Below, one piece after another: positions 1 to 8,326 of a DNA stretch of 64,000 nt. Within the stretch, counting starts at the first letter, position 1, and each line of letters starts with the position of its first letter. This stretch comes from Shewanella halotolerans (GTDB lineage: Bacteria > Pseudomonadota > Gammaproteobacteria > Enterobacterales > Shewanellaceae): contig NZ_CP080417.1 of the NCBI RefSeq assembly GCF_019457535.1, positions 2,604,001 through 2,668,000 of the forward strand, given 5' to 3'. Made by a program: the position numbers and the translations under genes. The notes beneath the pieces are model-generated. The model searched no databases. It was not told the DNA's origin and saw nothing but the letters and a program-made list of their open reading frames with translations.

Positions 1-187
1 CCAGAGCCTTCTCGTCCGATGCCTTGACATCGTTAACCGTCGGGATCAGATGATTGGGAATGATCAGAATATGGGTTGGCGCCTTAGGCTGAATGTCACG
101 AAAGGCGGTGACCAATTCATCTTGGTACAGGATATCGGCGGGAATTTCGCGTCTAATAATTTTACTGAAAATGGTCTCTTCGGCCAT
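1..187 (-). CDS. hinT: HIT-family purine nucleoside phosphoramidase (HinT-like), 5' part only
   Basis: The reverse strand from an ATG at 187 reads MAEETIFSKIIRREIPADIL and continues through a PKAPTHILIIPNHLIPTVND stretch typical of the N-terminal half of HinT-type HIT proteins. The family hydrolyses AMP-lysine and AMP-amine phosphoramidates in the cytoplasm. The catalytic HxHxHxx motif would lie beyond the left edge, so it cannot be checked. The gene is cut by the window, not visibly broken. Confidence 0.85.
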   Translation of the reverse strand, partial: MAEETIFSKIIRREIPADILYQDELVTAFRDIQPKAPTHILIIPNHLIPTVNDVKASDEKAL

Positions 188-447
188 TGCACTATCCTCA
201 ATATGACGTTAATCCTGTCAGTATACTCACAAATAAGCTGTTTGTGATCCATCATATAAATAAAGGAGTTAACTCAGTCGGTGAGTGATGATTTTTTAGC
301 TCGGACAATGAAAGAACCCACCTGAATAACCAAGTGGGCACTATGATAAAGGGGGCCCTATGAAAAGCGGGTGCAATGAGAGTAGGCAGCGTAATTAGCA
401 GCACGGCGCTGAACACGGCCGATCACCCCATCGATGTTAGCGACTAT

Positions 448-1014
448 TTAATCGAATGCTAATCTATCGCTGTTCATCTTATCTTGCTGTTTGAGCTGCT
501 TGAGATCCTCGCGCTCGGCTTCTATCTGCAGTAGCTTGGGCGCCTTGAATGTCAGCTTGAGATAGGCATCTTGGCGGGTCTTGGCCACCTGCTCTAGCGC
601 CACATTGGTGCCATCGTCGGTAAAGCCATACCAGCGCTTGCCGTAGCAGCTACCCTGCAACACACATTTATAAGAGCTCATCTCACTGCCAATGAACTCT
701 GTGGTTTGATAGCCGGTATCGACTAGCGATTGCTTAATAAAATTGAAATCTTCTTTATAGTCATCATCATACAGTCCATAATTTCTGCTTGTCATGATGA
801 CTTTTAGTAGCCCATGTTGCCTATCGGCAAAAAGCACATAATCCTTGGCTAGAGATAAAGACTTAGGTAATACATGGGTTTCTACCCTAAGTTCATCTCC
901 CTGGCGTTTGACCTCGCCATACTGGCTGACATCTTCACCCCAATCAAGCCCGAAAGGCGCCATTCCATGTGCATAAAGTGGCGCTAACACTACTAACAAT
1001 GCTAACTTCTTCAT
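448..1014 (-). CDS. secreted protein of unknown function
   Basis: A 188-residue ORF starts with a short signal peptide (MKKLALLVVLAPLYAHGMA) and is otherwise hydrophilic, with a pair of Cys near the middle (SSYKCVLQGSCYGKRW) that could form a disulfide in the periplasm. The C-terminal third is Lys/Glu-rich and probably helical. It lies 215 bp downstream of csgG on the same strand, across an AT-rich gap, so it may or may not be part of the curli operon. It does not resemble CsgC or CsgH. I do not recognise the family. Confidence 0.6.
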   Translation of the reverse strand: MKKLALLVVLAPLYAHGMAPFGLDWGEDVSQYGEVKRQGDELRVETHVLPKSLSLAKDYVLFADRQHGLLKVIMTSRNYGLYDDDYKEDFNFIKQSLVDTGYQTTEFIGSEMSSYKCVLQGSCYGKRWYGFTDDGTNVALEQVAKTRQDAYLKLTFKAPKLLQIEAEREDLKQLKQQDKMNSDRLAFD

Positions 1015-1229
1015 CGTACCTATTCAGCAAGTCAAAAACTTGACGAATTCTACCCTATTGGGCTGCGACACGAAACCAAACTCAATTAAAAACCTATAAA
1101 AAATAAAAGGTTAACCAAAGTTAATCTTAAGTAATATAGATGTTAAATTTGAACCCACCGACATCATACAAAAGTGCTAAGCGCTATGCATACATGCATA
1201 GCAAAGTATGACACAAAGCAAAAACAGCC

Positions 1230-2078
1230 TTAGCTTTGATTGATTTTTGCTCGCACCCTGGCCTCGGAATGGGCTTCTAACCAATATTTTTGTAACACTG
1301 GACTGCGCAGACCACTGGGCTGATCGGCTAAATTCCAAGCACCTTTCCAGATCCCATCGGCAATCATATGCACCACCGCACTTTCGATGGCCGATGCCAC
1401 ACACAAACTCACAGGCTCGTTTGAGGTATAGCCAAGCTCAGACTCAAGCAGCTCCTGGGCATCGATAAACTTAAACACCCCGGCTGTGATCTCTTTGGAC
1501 AAAATAGACTTAGTAGTGGTCACGCTACTCAATAAGCGTCCGGTGCGAATATCCACCGCCCTCAGGTTGACTGTCACTGTATCGACACGAAACTGAGTTG
1601 CCGCGCCTATGCCCAGGTAGCGGGCCCCCGCGCCACCGGTTCTGACATTGGTATCATAGGCGACTATGCCACCTTCCATCAGGATCTGCGCCGAATTCAG
1701 CTGAGGCAGCTTGTTGGCATCGCCGTTAAGCCCGGCCCTGACAATCTTACGTTCGGTAAGTAGATTCTGCAGCCCTTCACGTTCGACGGGAATGAACCAA
1801 CTGGAATCATTCAACGCCTGGGCCAGAAATGCGGTGCCACTCTGGGGCACGGCGGTAGAAAAGTTACTCGACGGAATTGGCTTATACTGACCTGTCTGAT
1901 CTCGAAAATCATACACGGCGGCCAGCATCACCCCCTGGGGCGCAGGCAGGTTGATAAGATCATAGTAGCTCTCGCCCTTAGGCATTAGGCTCGAAGAGGC
2001 TTGTACCTGTTCGAGATCACTTGTGCTAGAACATGCAGAGAGAAATAACAGGCCAGCGGCCATCAACAAAGGTTTCAT
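1230..2078 (-). CDS. csgG: curli secretion channel lipoprotein CsgG
   Basis: The 282-residue protein has a lipobox LSAC (Cys16) and the CsgG core: GVMLAAVYDFRDQTGQYKPIP, followed by GGIVAYDTNVRTGGAGARYLGIGA and TVNLRAVDIRTGRLLSSVTTTKSI. CsgG forms the nonameric outer-membrane pore that exports curlin subunits. Length matches the family (about 277 in E. coli). It is the last gene of the leftward csg operon and starts 2 bp after the csgF stop, consistent with translational coupling. Confidence 0.95.
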   Translation of the reverse strand: MKPLLMAAGLLFLSACSSTSDLEQVQASSSLMPKGESYYDLINLPAPQGVMLAAVYDFRDQTGQYKPIPSSNFSTAVPQSGTAFLAQALNDSSWFIPVEREGLQNLLTERKIVRAGLNGDANKLPQLNSAQILMEGGIVAYDTNVRTGGAGARYLGIGAATQFRVDTVTVNLRAVDIRTGRLLSSVTTTKSILSKEITAGVFKFIDAQELLESELGYTSNEPVSLCVASAIESAVVHMIADGIWKGAWNLADQPSGLRSPVLQKYWLEAHSEARVRAKINQS

Positions 2079-2080
2079 CG

Positions 2081-2500
2081 TTAGCCACCCACACTCGAAC
2101 TGTCGCTCAACCCACCAACTTCGATCACCGTTGTTTCGCCGGTCAATAGATCGGTAATATGCACCAGTAGCATGCCATCTTCGTTGACCACTTGGATTTC
2201 GAAGTCCGTGGTCTTGAGATAGCCCTCACCGCCATTGGCCGCATCGTTAAAGAGTTGGCTCATCAGACGAGACTCAAGGGAACTTGCCATGCGCTCGAGG
2301 GCACTGGGGGGTGTATAACCTGAGCCACCCTTGTGATCGTTCTGCGCCGAGGCATTTGCCAACAGGTAGGAGCCATTGAGATAACTGCCACCAAAATTGG
2401 GGTTCACTGGGGTATAAATAAGCTGCGTCGCCTGAGAGCTCAGGCTGAACGCACCCGCCAATAGCAGGGCTATCGGTCGAAAAGACTTAGCTTGATTCAT
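2081..2500 (-). CDS. csgF: curli assembly factor CsgF
   Basis: The 139-residue protein has a signal peptide ending near SSQATQ and the CsgF signature TQLIYTPVNPNFGG with GSYLLANASAQN. CsgF is an extracellular partner that binds CsgG and anchors the CsgB nucleator at the cell surface. It sits between csgE (14-bp gap) and csgG (2-bp gap) in the usual E-F-G order. Confidence 0.93.
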   Translation of the reverse strand: MNQAKSFRPIALLLAGAFSLSSQATQLIYTPVNPNFGGSYLNGSYLLANASAQNDHKGGSGYTPPSALERMASSLESRLMSQLFNDAANGGEGYLKTTDFEIQVVNEDGMLLVHITDLLTGETTVIEVGGLSDSSSVGG

Positions 2501-2514
2501 TGAAAATGTCCCTA

Positions 2515-2982
2515 TTAGAATTCATCAGGCGCTAAATCGGGATCCAACCACTGAGCCCAGCTAGCCTGTTTCTTGTTTTGCTTCAATATACTGTCGACGC
2601 GTCTGGCCACCTGCTCCGCCAGCTTATCCAACTGCCGACTTGCCGGTGACACCACTGTCACAAAGATAGGTTTGCGATTGTGTAACACGCTGATCTTGCT
2701 GCCACTTCGCGCAGTGGCCAGCTCGACAATACTCAGTCCACCGTGCTCCGTCATGCCACCTATATCTCGATAGGCGGCGACAAATTCACGATAAAATCTG
2801 TGTCCGACGCGGGTCATCGCGCGGTTGAGGATCAGTCCGTCGATGAGATCAGACTCCAACCTAGGCGGCGCGTCACTCGTGCTCTGCGCTGCCAATTTAC
2901 TGCCCTCGTCGACATCGGGACCCTGACAATAAACAGGGGCCGAGAAGGCCGCTAACAGGAGCAAGCGGCCAAGGTATTTCAC
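2515..2982 (-). CDS. csgE: curli assembly factor CsgE
   Basis: The 155-residue protein begins with a signal peptide (MKYLGRLLLLAAFSAPVYCQ). It contains the CsgE pattern LIDGLILNRAMTRVGHRFYREF and LSIVELATARSGSKISVLHN. CsgE is the periplasmic specificity cap of the CsgG channel. The start codon overlaps the csgD stop by 4 bp (ATGA), so it is coupled to csgD. N-terminal residues between the signal peptide and the core are longer than in E. coli (129 aa). Confidence 0.9.
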   Translation of the reverse strand: MKYLGRLLLLAAFSAPVYCQGPDVDEGSKLAAQSTSDAPPRLESDLIDGLILNRAMTRVGHRFYREFVAAYRDIGGMTEHGGLSIVELATARSGSKISVLHNRKPIFVTVVSPASRQLDKLAEQVARRVDSILKQNKKQASWAQWLDPDLAPDEF

Positions 2983-3614
2983 TGCTGAACCTCGTGCAGA
3001 TGAGTCTGTGCCCAGGCAATCGCCTGTCCACGACTTGAAACACCAATCTTTCTAAACACACGATAGAGATGCGTCTTGATGGTGCTCTCGCTAACAAACA
3101 ACTGATTGGCGATATCCACGTTAGTGCTACCCGAGAGTAATGCCTGCAGCACCTCTCGCTCACGAATCGTCAGGTTATCGGCACCGTCGAGTTGCTCCTG
3201 ATCCGCAGAAGCCGACAGCAAAGCATGGGGGATCACCGTCTGGCCGCGTAGCACATTGGCTAAGGCCTTGCCTATATGCTCAAGGGAAGCATCGCCATAA
3301 AAGACGGCGGCGGTAATGGGGGAAATTAAGAATCTTGCATCTATCTGTTTCGGGTAGTGCAAGAATACCACGCGGGCGCTGTGGCGCTTCTCGATCTGCT
3401 TTTGTACCTGGTAGGCACGCTGCACATCTATGGTGGCGAGATCGATAACGACCAAAGAGTAATTCCCTTCACTCATAGTCACTTCAACACTCTCGGGGGT
3501 AACCTTAGCCAGTTTAACCAGAAACTCCTGGGGCCAACGCGTCTCCAACAGATCAATCAACAGTTGCGATCGCGATACCACTACCCAATTTATCACTTTG
3601 AACATCCTGCTCAC
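2979..3614 (-). CDS. csgD: LuxR-family curli regulator (CsgD-like)
   Basis: This is a 211-residue protein with an N-terminal receiver-like region lacking an obvious phospho-acceptor context and a C-terminal LuxR-type helix-turn-helix at about residues 147-207 (LTIREREVLQALLSG, then SESTIKTHLYRVFRKIGV). The size and architecture match CsgD, the activator of curlin genes. Position directly before csgEFG, with a 4-bp overlap into csgE, supports the assignment. In E. coli csgD is divergent from csgBA; here it follows a curlin gene on the same strand. Confidence 0.88.
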   Translation of the reverse strand: MSRMFKVINWVVVSRSQLLIDLLETRWPQEFLVKLAKVTPESVEVTMSEGNYSLVVIDLATIDVQRAYQVQKQIEKRHSARVVFLHYPKQIDARFLISPITAAVFYGDASLEHIGKALANVLRGQTVIPHALLSASADQEQLDGADNLTIREREVLQALLSGSTNVDIANQLFVSESTIKTHLYRVFRKIGVSSRGQAIAWAQTHLHEVQQ

Positions 3615-3766
3615 TCCATGTCGCTAGTTATAAGCGTATTCCATTAAACCGACACATATAATAACAACTATAGAATTAAAAATAACATCTTAATTGCGCC
3701 AATTTTATCAAGCCCGACCACAATATCTGTTTGAGGTGAGATCCCTTCACCTTATCTTTCACCGCC

Positions 3767-4318
3767 TTACTGCTGAGTATAACCCTGAGTCACACTTGCT
3801 CTCTGTGCATTCCCCCACTGGGTTACAATCACCCCATGACCCGAACCATTTTGATAGATGCTAACCTCATTGTCATAACCGCTCTGCTGCACATAGGCCT
3901 GGTTATCGCTGCCCCGCTGCTCAGCCACCAGAGACAAATTAGACCCAAGTTGACTGGCGATCAGGCTGTTGTTGACCCCAACCTGCAGCAGTCTGGCCTC
4001 TATCGCCTCCCCCTGCTGCAGCAGATACGCCTGATTGCCGATCCCCTGCTGCTGCAACTCGGCGCTGTTGGCCACCCCAAATTGGGTAAACAAGGCGCGG
4101 TTCGCGTCGCCGCTCTGGGTAATATCGGCCAGCAGCGCATCCCCAAGCTGCATGATGCGAGCATTATCCCCCAGGGCCAACTCATCAAGGCTACTGAGAT
4201 CATCTGCCCACACAGGCAAGCCAGCAAAAAGCATCGCTAACAAGAACAATCCGCTGATTGCCTGACGCCAGGCAAAATGCCCGGCCTTAAAGACTGCTTG
4301 CATCAATTTTGTTTCCAT
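3767..4318 (-). CDS. csgB: curlin subunit, CsgB-like
   Basis: A 183-residue protein with a long basic and hydrophobic leader (cleavage near GLPVWADD) followed by about six imperfect curlin repeats of roughly 22 residues. These carry the Q-x-G-x-x-N-x-A/S spacing, e.g. TQSGDANRALF, TQFGVANSAEL, QQGIGNQAYL and LQVGVNNSLI. Such repeats stack into the cross-beta amyloid fold. The repeats are degenerate and the C-terminus is short and polar, which resembles CsgB nucleators more than CsgA. It is the only curlin gene in the window. A 152-bp AT-rich gap separates it from csgD and probably holds a second promoter. Confidence 0.85.
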   Translation of the reverse strand: METKLMQAVFKAGHFAWRQAISGLFLLAMLFAGLPVWADDLSSLDELALGDNARIMQLGDALLADITQSGDANRALFTQFGVANSAELQQQGIGNQAYLLQQGEAIEARLLQVGVNNSLIASQLGSNLSLVAEQRGSDNQAYVQQSGYDNEVSIYQNGSGHGVIVTQWGNAQRASVTQGYTQQ

Positions 4319-4722
4319 CCGTGGCGCACCTATCAGTTCTTATGGCCAAGATTATCTATCTAAGACGAAGGACTTACGTCCACAAAGAGTATTAAGTCCC
4401 GCTAGACAAAGTATCTATTCAGGCAGCAGGCCTAATACTTTTCTACTAAAGGAAAATCTCAAAAGATTGGATTTAGAGATGAGTGCGGCGATAAAACACA
4501 CGGACTGGTGAAGGCTTATCCGCCATATACCCGCCTTTTGGCAGAATCTGTGCACCGTTGGCATGGGCTAATGGAATTGATTAATGATAAATGGAGAGTT
4601 GAACTCGCAGATCTGGCTAATATTCCAGCCACGAGTGATTGGACAGAAATAAGGCTGCCGATGACAGATACAAAAACACCGGCAAATTGCCGGTGTTTGT
4701 CGATTATCCTGTAATGAAAATC
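4319..4722. other. intergenic region upstream of the curlin gene
   Basis: No convincing gene is present in this 404-bp gap. A 68-codon rightward frame at 4508-4714 runs through the cctA terminator hairpin and has no family resemblance. I looked for Q-x-G-x-x-N repeats that would betray a csgA gene and found none. The left part should contain the csgB promoter. Confidence 0.5.
4671..4700 (-). terminator. rho-independent terminator of cctA
   Basis: A perfect 10-bp stem (ACACCGGCAA / TTGCCGGTGT) with a one-base centre is followed, reading leftward, by a run of T. It lies 23 bp past the cctA stop. Confidence 0.85.
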
Positions 4723-5073
4723 TTATTTCTTCAATACAGAGTCTGCGGTGCGGCCATCGTCGTGGCAGCTATCACAGGCTGGGCGATCGCCCACGTTTGA
4801 ATCATGTGGCGCGTGACAGTCGGCGCACATCAGATTACCGTCGTGTGGCTTATGCACTGCGTCCATCTCGGCTAGCGTACCGTGACAGCTTTGGCACTGC
4901 TCAAATTCGTGAGCACCATCGGCAGATGGTTCACCATTGGCGTGACACGCTTCACAGCCTTCCATCTCAGCATGCATCTCTGCAAGTTCTTGAGGCTCAG
5001 CCATTGCCACTGGAGACAAGGCTAGCGCCGCCAAACCAGCACCAAATAACGCACTTAGAATTTTATTGCTCAC
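4723..5073 (-). CDS. cctA: periplasmic small tetraheme cytochrome c (STC)
   Basis: The GTG at 5073 is taken as start because a GAGAGGA Shine-Dalgarno lies just upstream. The longer open frame to 5235 adds residues unlike a signal peptide. The 116-residue product has a 25-residue signal peptide (ending SPVAMA) and a 91-residue mature part with four CxxCH haem sites: CEACH, CQSCH, CADCH, CDSCH. That length and haem count match the abundant Shewanella STC, which shuttles electrons across the periplasm in anaerobic respiration. It is monocistronic with its own terminator. Confidence 0.95.
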   Translation of the reverse strand: MSNKILSALFGAGLAALALSPVAMAEPQELAEMHAEMEGCEACHANGEPSADGAHEFEQCQSCHGTLAEMDAVHKPHDGNLMCADCHAPHDSNVGDRPACDSCHDDGRTADSVLKK

Positions 5074-5278
5074 GATAATTTCCTCTCTTATGTTTGGCGA
5101 TGTGGGTGTAGTTGTTATGTCCCATCCTGCCTTGTTCCTGATTGCACAACTTAGCTTAAAATAGCTAAGGTTTTGCAAATAGGCAAATTTCTCTTGCGGG
5201 CATACTAACAATAGCAACTCGTTAAAAATGTGCACTTAATCAAATATCTATGCCGCAAGCCTCATACTCACAGATAAA

Positions 5279-5294
5279 CATGATCCACATCACA
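5279..5294. promoter_or_regulatory. candidate CRP site upstream of cctA
   Basis: On the reverse strand, TGTGATGTGGATCATG matches the CRP consensus TGTGA-N6-TCACA at 8 of 10 key bases. It lies about 205 bp upstream of the cctA start and 115 bp beyond the htpX stop. CRP control of anaerobic cytochromes is known in Shewanella; action at this site is inference. Confidence 0.45.
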
Positions 5295-5365
5295 CTACGG
5301 CTATGCAAATGAGCATTTCTCGTTGCCGCTCAAAAAGGCAAAACCGCAACTGCAAAGAAAGGATA

Positions 5366-5396
5366 TAAAAAACGGGAGCCTAGGCTCCCGTTTTAT
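5366..5396 (-). terminator. terminator of htpX
   Basis: The palindrome ACGGGAGCC/TAGGCTCCCGT is flanked by A-rich and T-rich sequence on both sides, so it could work in either direction. It lies just after the htpX stop, reading leftward. Confidence 0.85.
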
Positions 5397-5410
5397 CAAT
5401 CGACAATCGA

Positions 5411-6274
5411 TTATTGTGCGCGCAGTGCTTCGATACGCTTTTCCAGTGGCGGATGACTCATCATCAGTTCGGCCATCGACTTCTTACCATTGATACCAAA
5501 GGCGGCCATCTGTGCTGGCATGGCACCAGTTTCAGGGCCTTGACGCAATCTGTCCAGCGCCGCAATCATCTTATGCTTACCAGCCAACTGAGCGCCGCCG
5601 GCATCGGCCTTGAACTCACGAACACGTGAGAAGTAAGCCACTATCATAGATGCCAGGATACCAAACAGCATATCCAACACGAAGACGACTGCCATGTAGG
5701 CAAACATGCCCAGGCCTTCGCCCTCTTCGTCGTTGCTGGCAACGAAGTTATCGATAATGCTCGCCACCACGCGGGCCGCGAAGATCACGAAGGTGTTCAC
5801 CACGCCCTGGATCAGAGTCAGGGTCACCATGTCGCCGTTGGCCACGTGGCTCACCTCATGGGCCAATACGCCTTCGATCTCATCTTGGGTCATGCCGTAA
5901 AGCAGTCCGCTACTGACGGCGACCAGAGAGTTGTCCTTACTCGGGCCTGTGGCAAAGGCGTTTAGTTCGGGTGACTGGTAGATGGCCACCTCAGGCATCT
6001 TGATACCCGCCTGCTCAGCCTGACGCGCAACGGTTTCAACCAACCAGCGCTCCATGTTGTCGCGCGGAGTGGTGATCACTTCACAACCCATGGTCTTCTT
6101 CGCCATCCACTTAGAAATCGCTAAGCTGATAAAGGCGCCGCCGAAACCGAAGATGGCGGCAAAGACCAATAGCCCGCCCATGGTCGAGGTGTTAACCCCT
6201 AAAATAGACATCACAATTGAAGCGACCAGCAAGATTGCCATGTTTGTCGCGATCAATAAGAAAATACGCTTCAT
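5411..6274 (-). CDS. htpX: membrane-bound zinc protease HtpX (M48B)
   Basis: The start at 6274 (MKRIFLLIATNMAILL) is preceded by an AGGAGC ribosome-binding site; the open frame extends 14 codons further without one. The 287-residue product has two N-terminal membrane segments (about 4-24 and 32-54) and the catalytic HEVSH at 139-143. Two further hydrophobic segments lie near 155-175 and 190-215, and a conserved FKADAGGA with the third ligand follows. HtpX degrades misfolded inner-membrane proteins with FtsH. Length matches E. coli HtpX (293). Confidence 0.96.
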   Translation of the reverse strand: MKRIFLLIATNMAILLVASIVMSILGVNTSTMGGLLVFAAIFGFGGAFISLAISKWMAKKTMGCEVITTPRDNMERWLVETVARQAEQAGIKMPEVAIYQSPELNAFATGPSKDNSLVAVSSGLLYGMTQDEIEGVLAHEVSHVANGDMVTLTLIQGVVNTFVIFAARVVASIIDNFVASNDEEGEGLGMFAYMAVVFVLDMLFGILASMIVAYFSRVREFKADAGGAQLAGKHKMIAALDRLRQGPETGAMPAQMAAFGINGKKSMAELMMSHPPLEKRIEALRAQ

Positions 6275-6590
6275 GTAAGCTCCTATAAGCCCTGTATGAG
6301 ACACCCTATGTGTCATCAGCCTCTCTTAACGACATAATATGTCCGATAAGTCAGAGTTCAAGGGTTGAACGTAAAAATATTTTTGGTGGGTACGATTGAG
6401 TGCGCAGCCACGCCAAAAAGTGTAGACCTTGGCGTGGAGTCTAGAAGCCCTATATTAAGCCAATCTTAAATTTATCGGCTTTGGCGGGATAAGCCGTTAA
6501 TCTTTATTAATAATTCCTCCAGTAATCAGAGAGTGGTGTTTTGTTAATCAAAGGCTCTCATTCAACAGGCGCTATTGATGCGAGAGTTGG
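6275..6590. other. htpX upstream region with a long-loop inverted repeat
   Basis: No gene is seen in this 316-bp gap. It contains a perfect 9-bp inverted repeat (CCACGCCAA at 6408-6416 and TTGGCGTGG at 6429-6437) separated by 12 bp, with no T-run. It could be an operator or an RNA structure upstream of htpX or downstream of bioD. Confidence 0.4.
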
Positions 6591-7304
6591 CTAACCTTGA
6601 CCTAGTACCAGCTTGGTAAGATCTAAGTATTGCGCGGCGTTTTGGCTAGAACATTCAGTAAGATGTGGGATGACCCCGAGACATGGGGCGTCCATCAAGG
6701 CAGTAAGCGCCGAGAGGTTTTCGTCAGTCACCTGCATATCGGGATCGACGCAGTTTGCCACCCAGCCAGCTATCTTTACCCCATCGGCCTGAATCGCCTC
6801 TTGAGTCAGCAGTGCGTGGTTGAGGCAACCCAGCTTAACCCCGACCACCAAGATCACCGGCAACTGCAGATCGATTGCCACAGTGGACAGAAAGGCCTGT
6901 GGATTAAGCTTACCCTGAACCCGAAGCGCATAGTTAAGCGGCAGACGCCAGCCTCCCGCCCCTTCTACCAAGGCAAAATCCACCTCATCAAATGGCAGGG
7001 CCATAAGTTGAGCCGTGACCAGATCGGCATCAAGAGTGACGCCTACCTGCTCGGCGGCGATATGGGGCGCGATGGCAGGCTTAAAGGCAAAAGGGTTCAC
7101 TCTTTCATAGGCAAGCTTCACATTAGACTGAGCCATCAATGCCAGGGCGTCGCTGTTTCTCAGCCCTTCAGACGTCGGCTCACAACCCGAGGCGATGGGT
7201 TTTACCCCTAAGGTACTACCTTGCTTGCTCGCCAGATAGAGGAGTGAGGAAGCCACCAAGGTCTTGCCACTGTCGGTATCTGTGCCGGCGATGAAATAAC
7301 GCAT
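6591..7304 (-). CDS. bioD: dethiobiotin synthetase
   Basis: The 237-residue protein opens with the BioD P-loop (GTDTDSGKTLVASS, residues about 7-20) and has the PIASGC substrate-binding motif and VEGAGGWRLPL. BioD closes the ureido ring of dethiobiotin from DAPA, CO2 and ATP. It is the last gene of the leftward bioB-F-C-D operon, 15 bp after bioC. Length is typical (225-240). Confidence 0.96.
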   Translation of the reverse strand: MRYFIAGTDTDSGKTLVASSLLYLASKQGSTLGVKPIASGCEPTSEGLRNSDALALMAQSNVKLAYERVNPFAFKPAIAPHIAAEQVGVTLDADLVTAQLMALPFDEVDFALVEGAGGWRLPLNYALRVQGKLNPQAFLSTVAIDLQLPVILVVGVKLGCLNHALLTQEAIQADGVKIAGWVANCVDPDMQVTDENLSALTALMDAPCLGVIPHLTECSSQNAAQYLDLTKLVLGQG

Positions 7305-7319
7305 TAACCCTTTCCTTAA

Positions 7320-8291
7320 CTAGCCTCTGCGGCTCGCATGAATAAATAAGATTTGATAGGTCAAGGGAAGTCCCTCTGGCTGACGCATCGCCTCGGCGCG
7401 ATCGCAGAGGGCCAACCAATCCTGACGCCCACGAAGCCTAGGTAGCGGCTTACTCACTGAGCCCTTTGTTCCATTTGAGCCCAGAGTTTCATCTGAGTCT
7501 TGATTGCCATCTGAGTCCTGAGTGACATCTGAGCCTTGGGAAACAGAGCTGCCCATAGCGGCAGAGGCGCCTACCCCCTTGATGGAATAGAGCAGCGTCT
7601 TAAGATCGTCGAAATGCACCCGCAGAGGTTCTACCGATTGGTGCTCAATTTGCCAATGGGTATCACTGAACCCATCGAGCAACGTCTGGGTTTGCTCGAA
7701 GCCATTAACCCTTAGCCCGAGCGCGTCGAGCTCAGAAAGGCTATCATCGACGACGATGGCGAGATGACATCGACCGCCGGGCTTAAGTACCCTGGCAAGC
7801 TCACCTATGGCCGTCTTGATATCGCTGCACCACTGCAGCGCTAGGTTTGAGTAGAGGGTGTCTATGCTGGCATCGGCAAGGGGCAACGCCTGGGCATCGC
7901 CGCACAGCGCCTTGTAGCCAGGAAAACTTTCGAGCATCTGCGATAGCATACCGGGGGCGATATCCAGCCCCAGCACCTCATTAAGACCTGGCGCCGCGGA
8001 AAAATCTGTACCTGGGCCACAACCGATATCTAACAAACGTCCGACGGGCACCACTTTGGCCCTCAGCCTCTGCGCACTGAGACGCTGCACCTTGTCATGC
8101 TCCTGATAGTGCTTAGCCGCCTGGGAGAACTGCCGCGCTATCTTGTCTGCACTAATCGCCTCTTTCATACAGTCTTTACCTTGCACTTTAGGCACTAGTG
8201 TTGGCATTTGTCTTGGCAATGAACTGGGCGTTAGGCTTGGCATCTTGCTCGACATATTCGTAGGCACATCTTTGGCTAATTCACTACACAC
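7320..8291 (-). CDS. bioC: malonyl-ACP O-methyltransferase BioC with a repetitive insert
   Basis: A SAM-dependent methyltransferase with the BioC core: KIARQFSQAAKHYQEHD, motif I LLDIGCGPGTD, and NLALQWCSDI. It methylates malonyl-ACP to start pimelate synthesis. The C-terminal YSIKGVGA and GLPLTYQILF motifs are separated by about 35 extra Ser/Asp/Gly/Gln residues with a six-residue period (QGSDVT, QDSDGN, QDSDET, LGSNGT); E. coli BioC has no such repetitive block there. Start is uncertain: GTG at 8291 has an AAGGAAG site 9 bp upstream, while ATG at 8168 (MKEAISADK) fits the usual BioC N-terminus better. Confidence 0.92.
   Translation of the reverse strand: MCSELAKDVPTNMSSKMPSLTPSSLPRQMPTLVPKVQGKDCMKEAISADKIARQFSQAAKHYQEHDKVQRLSAQRLRAKVVPVGRLLDIGCGPGTDFSAAPGLNEVLGLDIAPGMLSQMLESFPGYKALCGDAQALPLADASIDTLYSNLALQWCSDIKTAIGELARVLKPGGRCHLAIVVDDSLSELDALGLRVNGFEQTQTLLDGFSDTHWQIEHQSVEPLRVHFDDLKTLLYSIKGVGASAAMGSSVSQGSDVTQDSDGNQDSDETLGSNGTKGSVSKPLPRLRGRQDWLALCDRAEAMRQPEGLPLTYQILFIHASRRG
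7447..7560 (-). repeat. 18-bp in-frame tandem repeat inside bioC
   Basis: About five degenerate 18-bp units encode six-residue Ser/Asp-rich repeats. They lie between two conserved BioC motifs, so they form a probable surface loop. Confidence 0.75.
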
Positions 8292-8326
8292 AGAATCAGA
8301 CTTCCTTTGGAAAAATAAAATGCCGC

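Noticed and set aside
4508..4714. 68-codon rightward frame between csgB and cctA
   Set aside because: It runs through the cctA terminator hairpin, lacks a ribosome-binding site and resembles no family.
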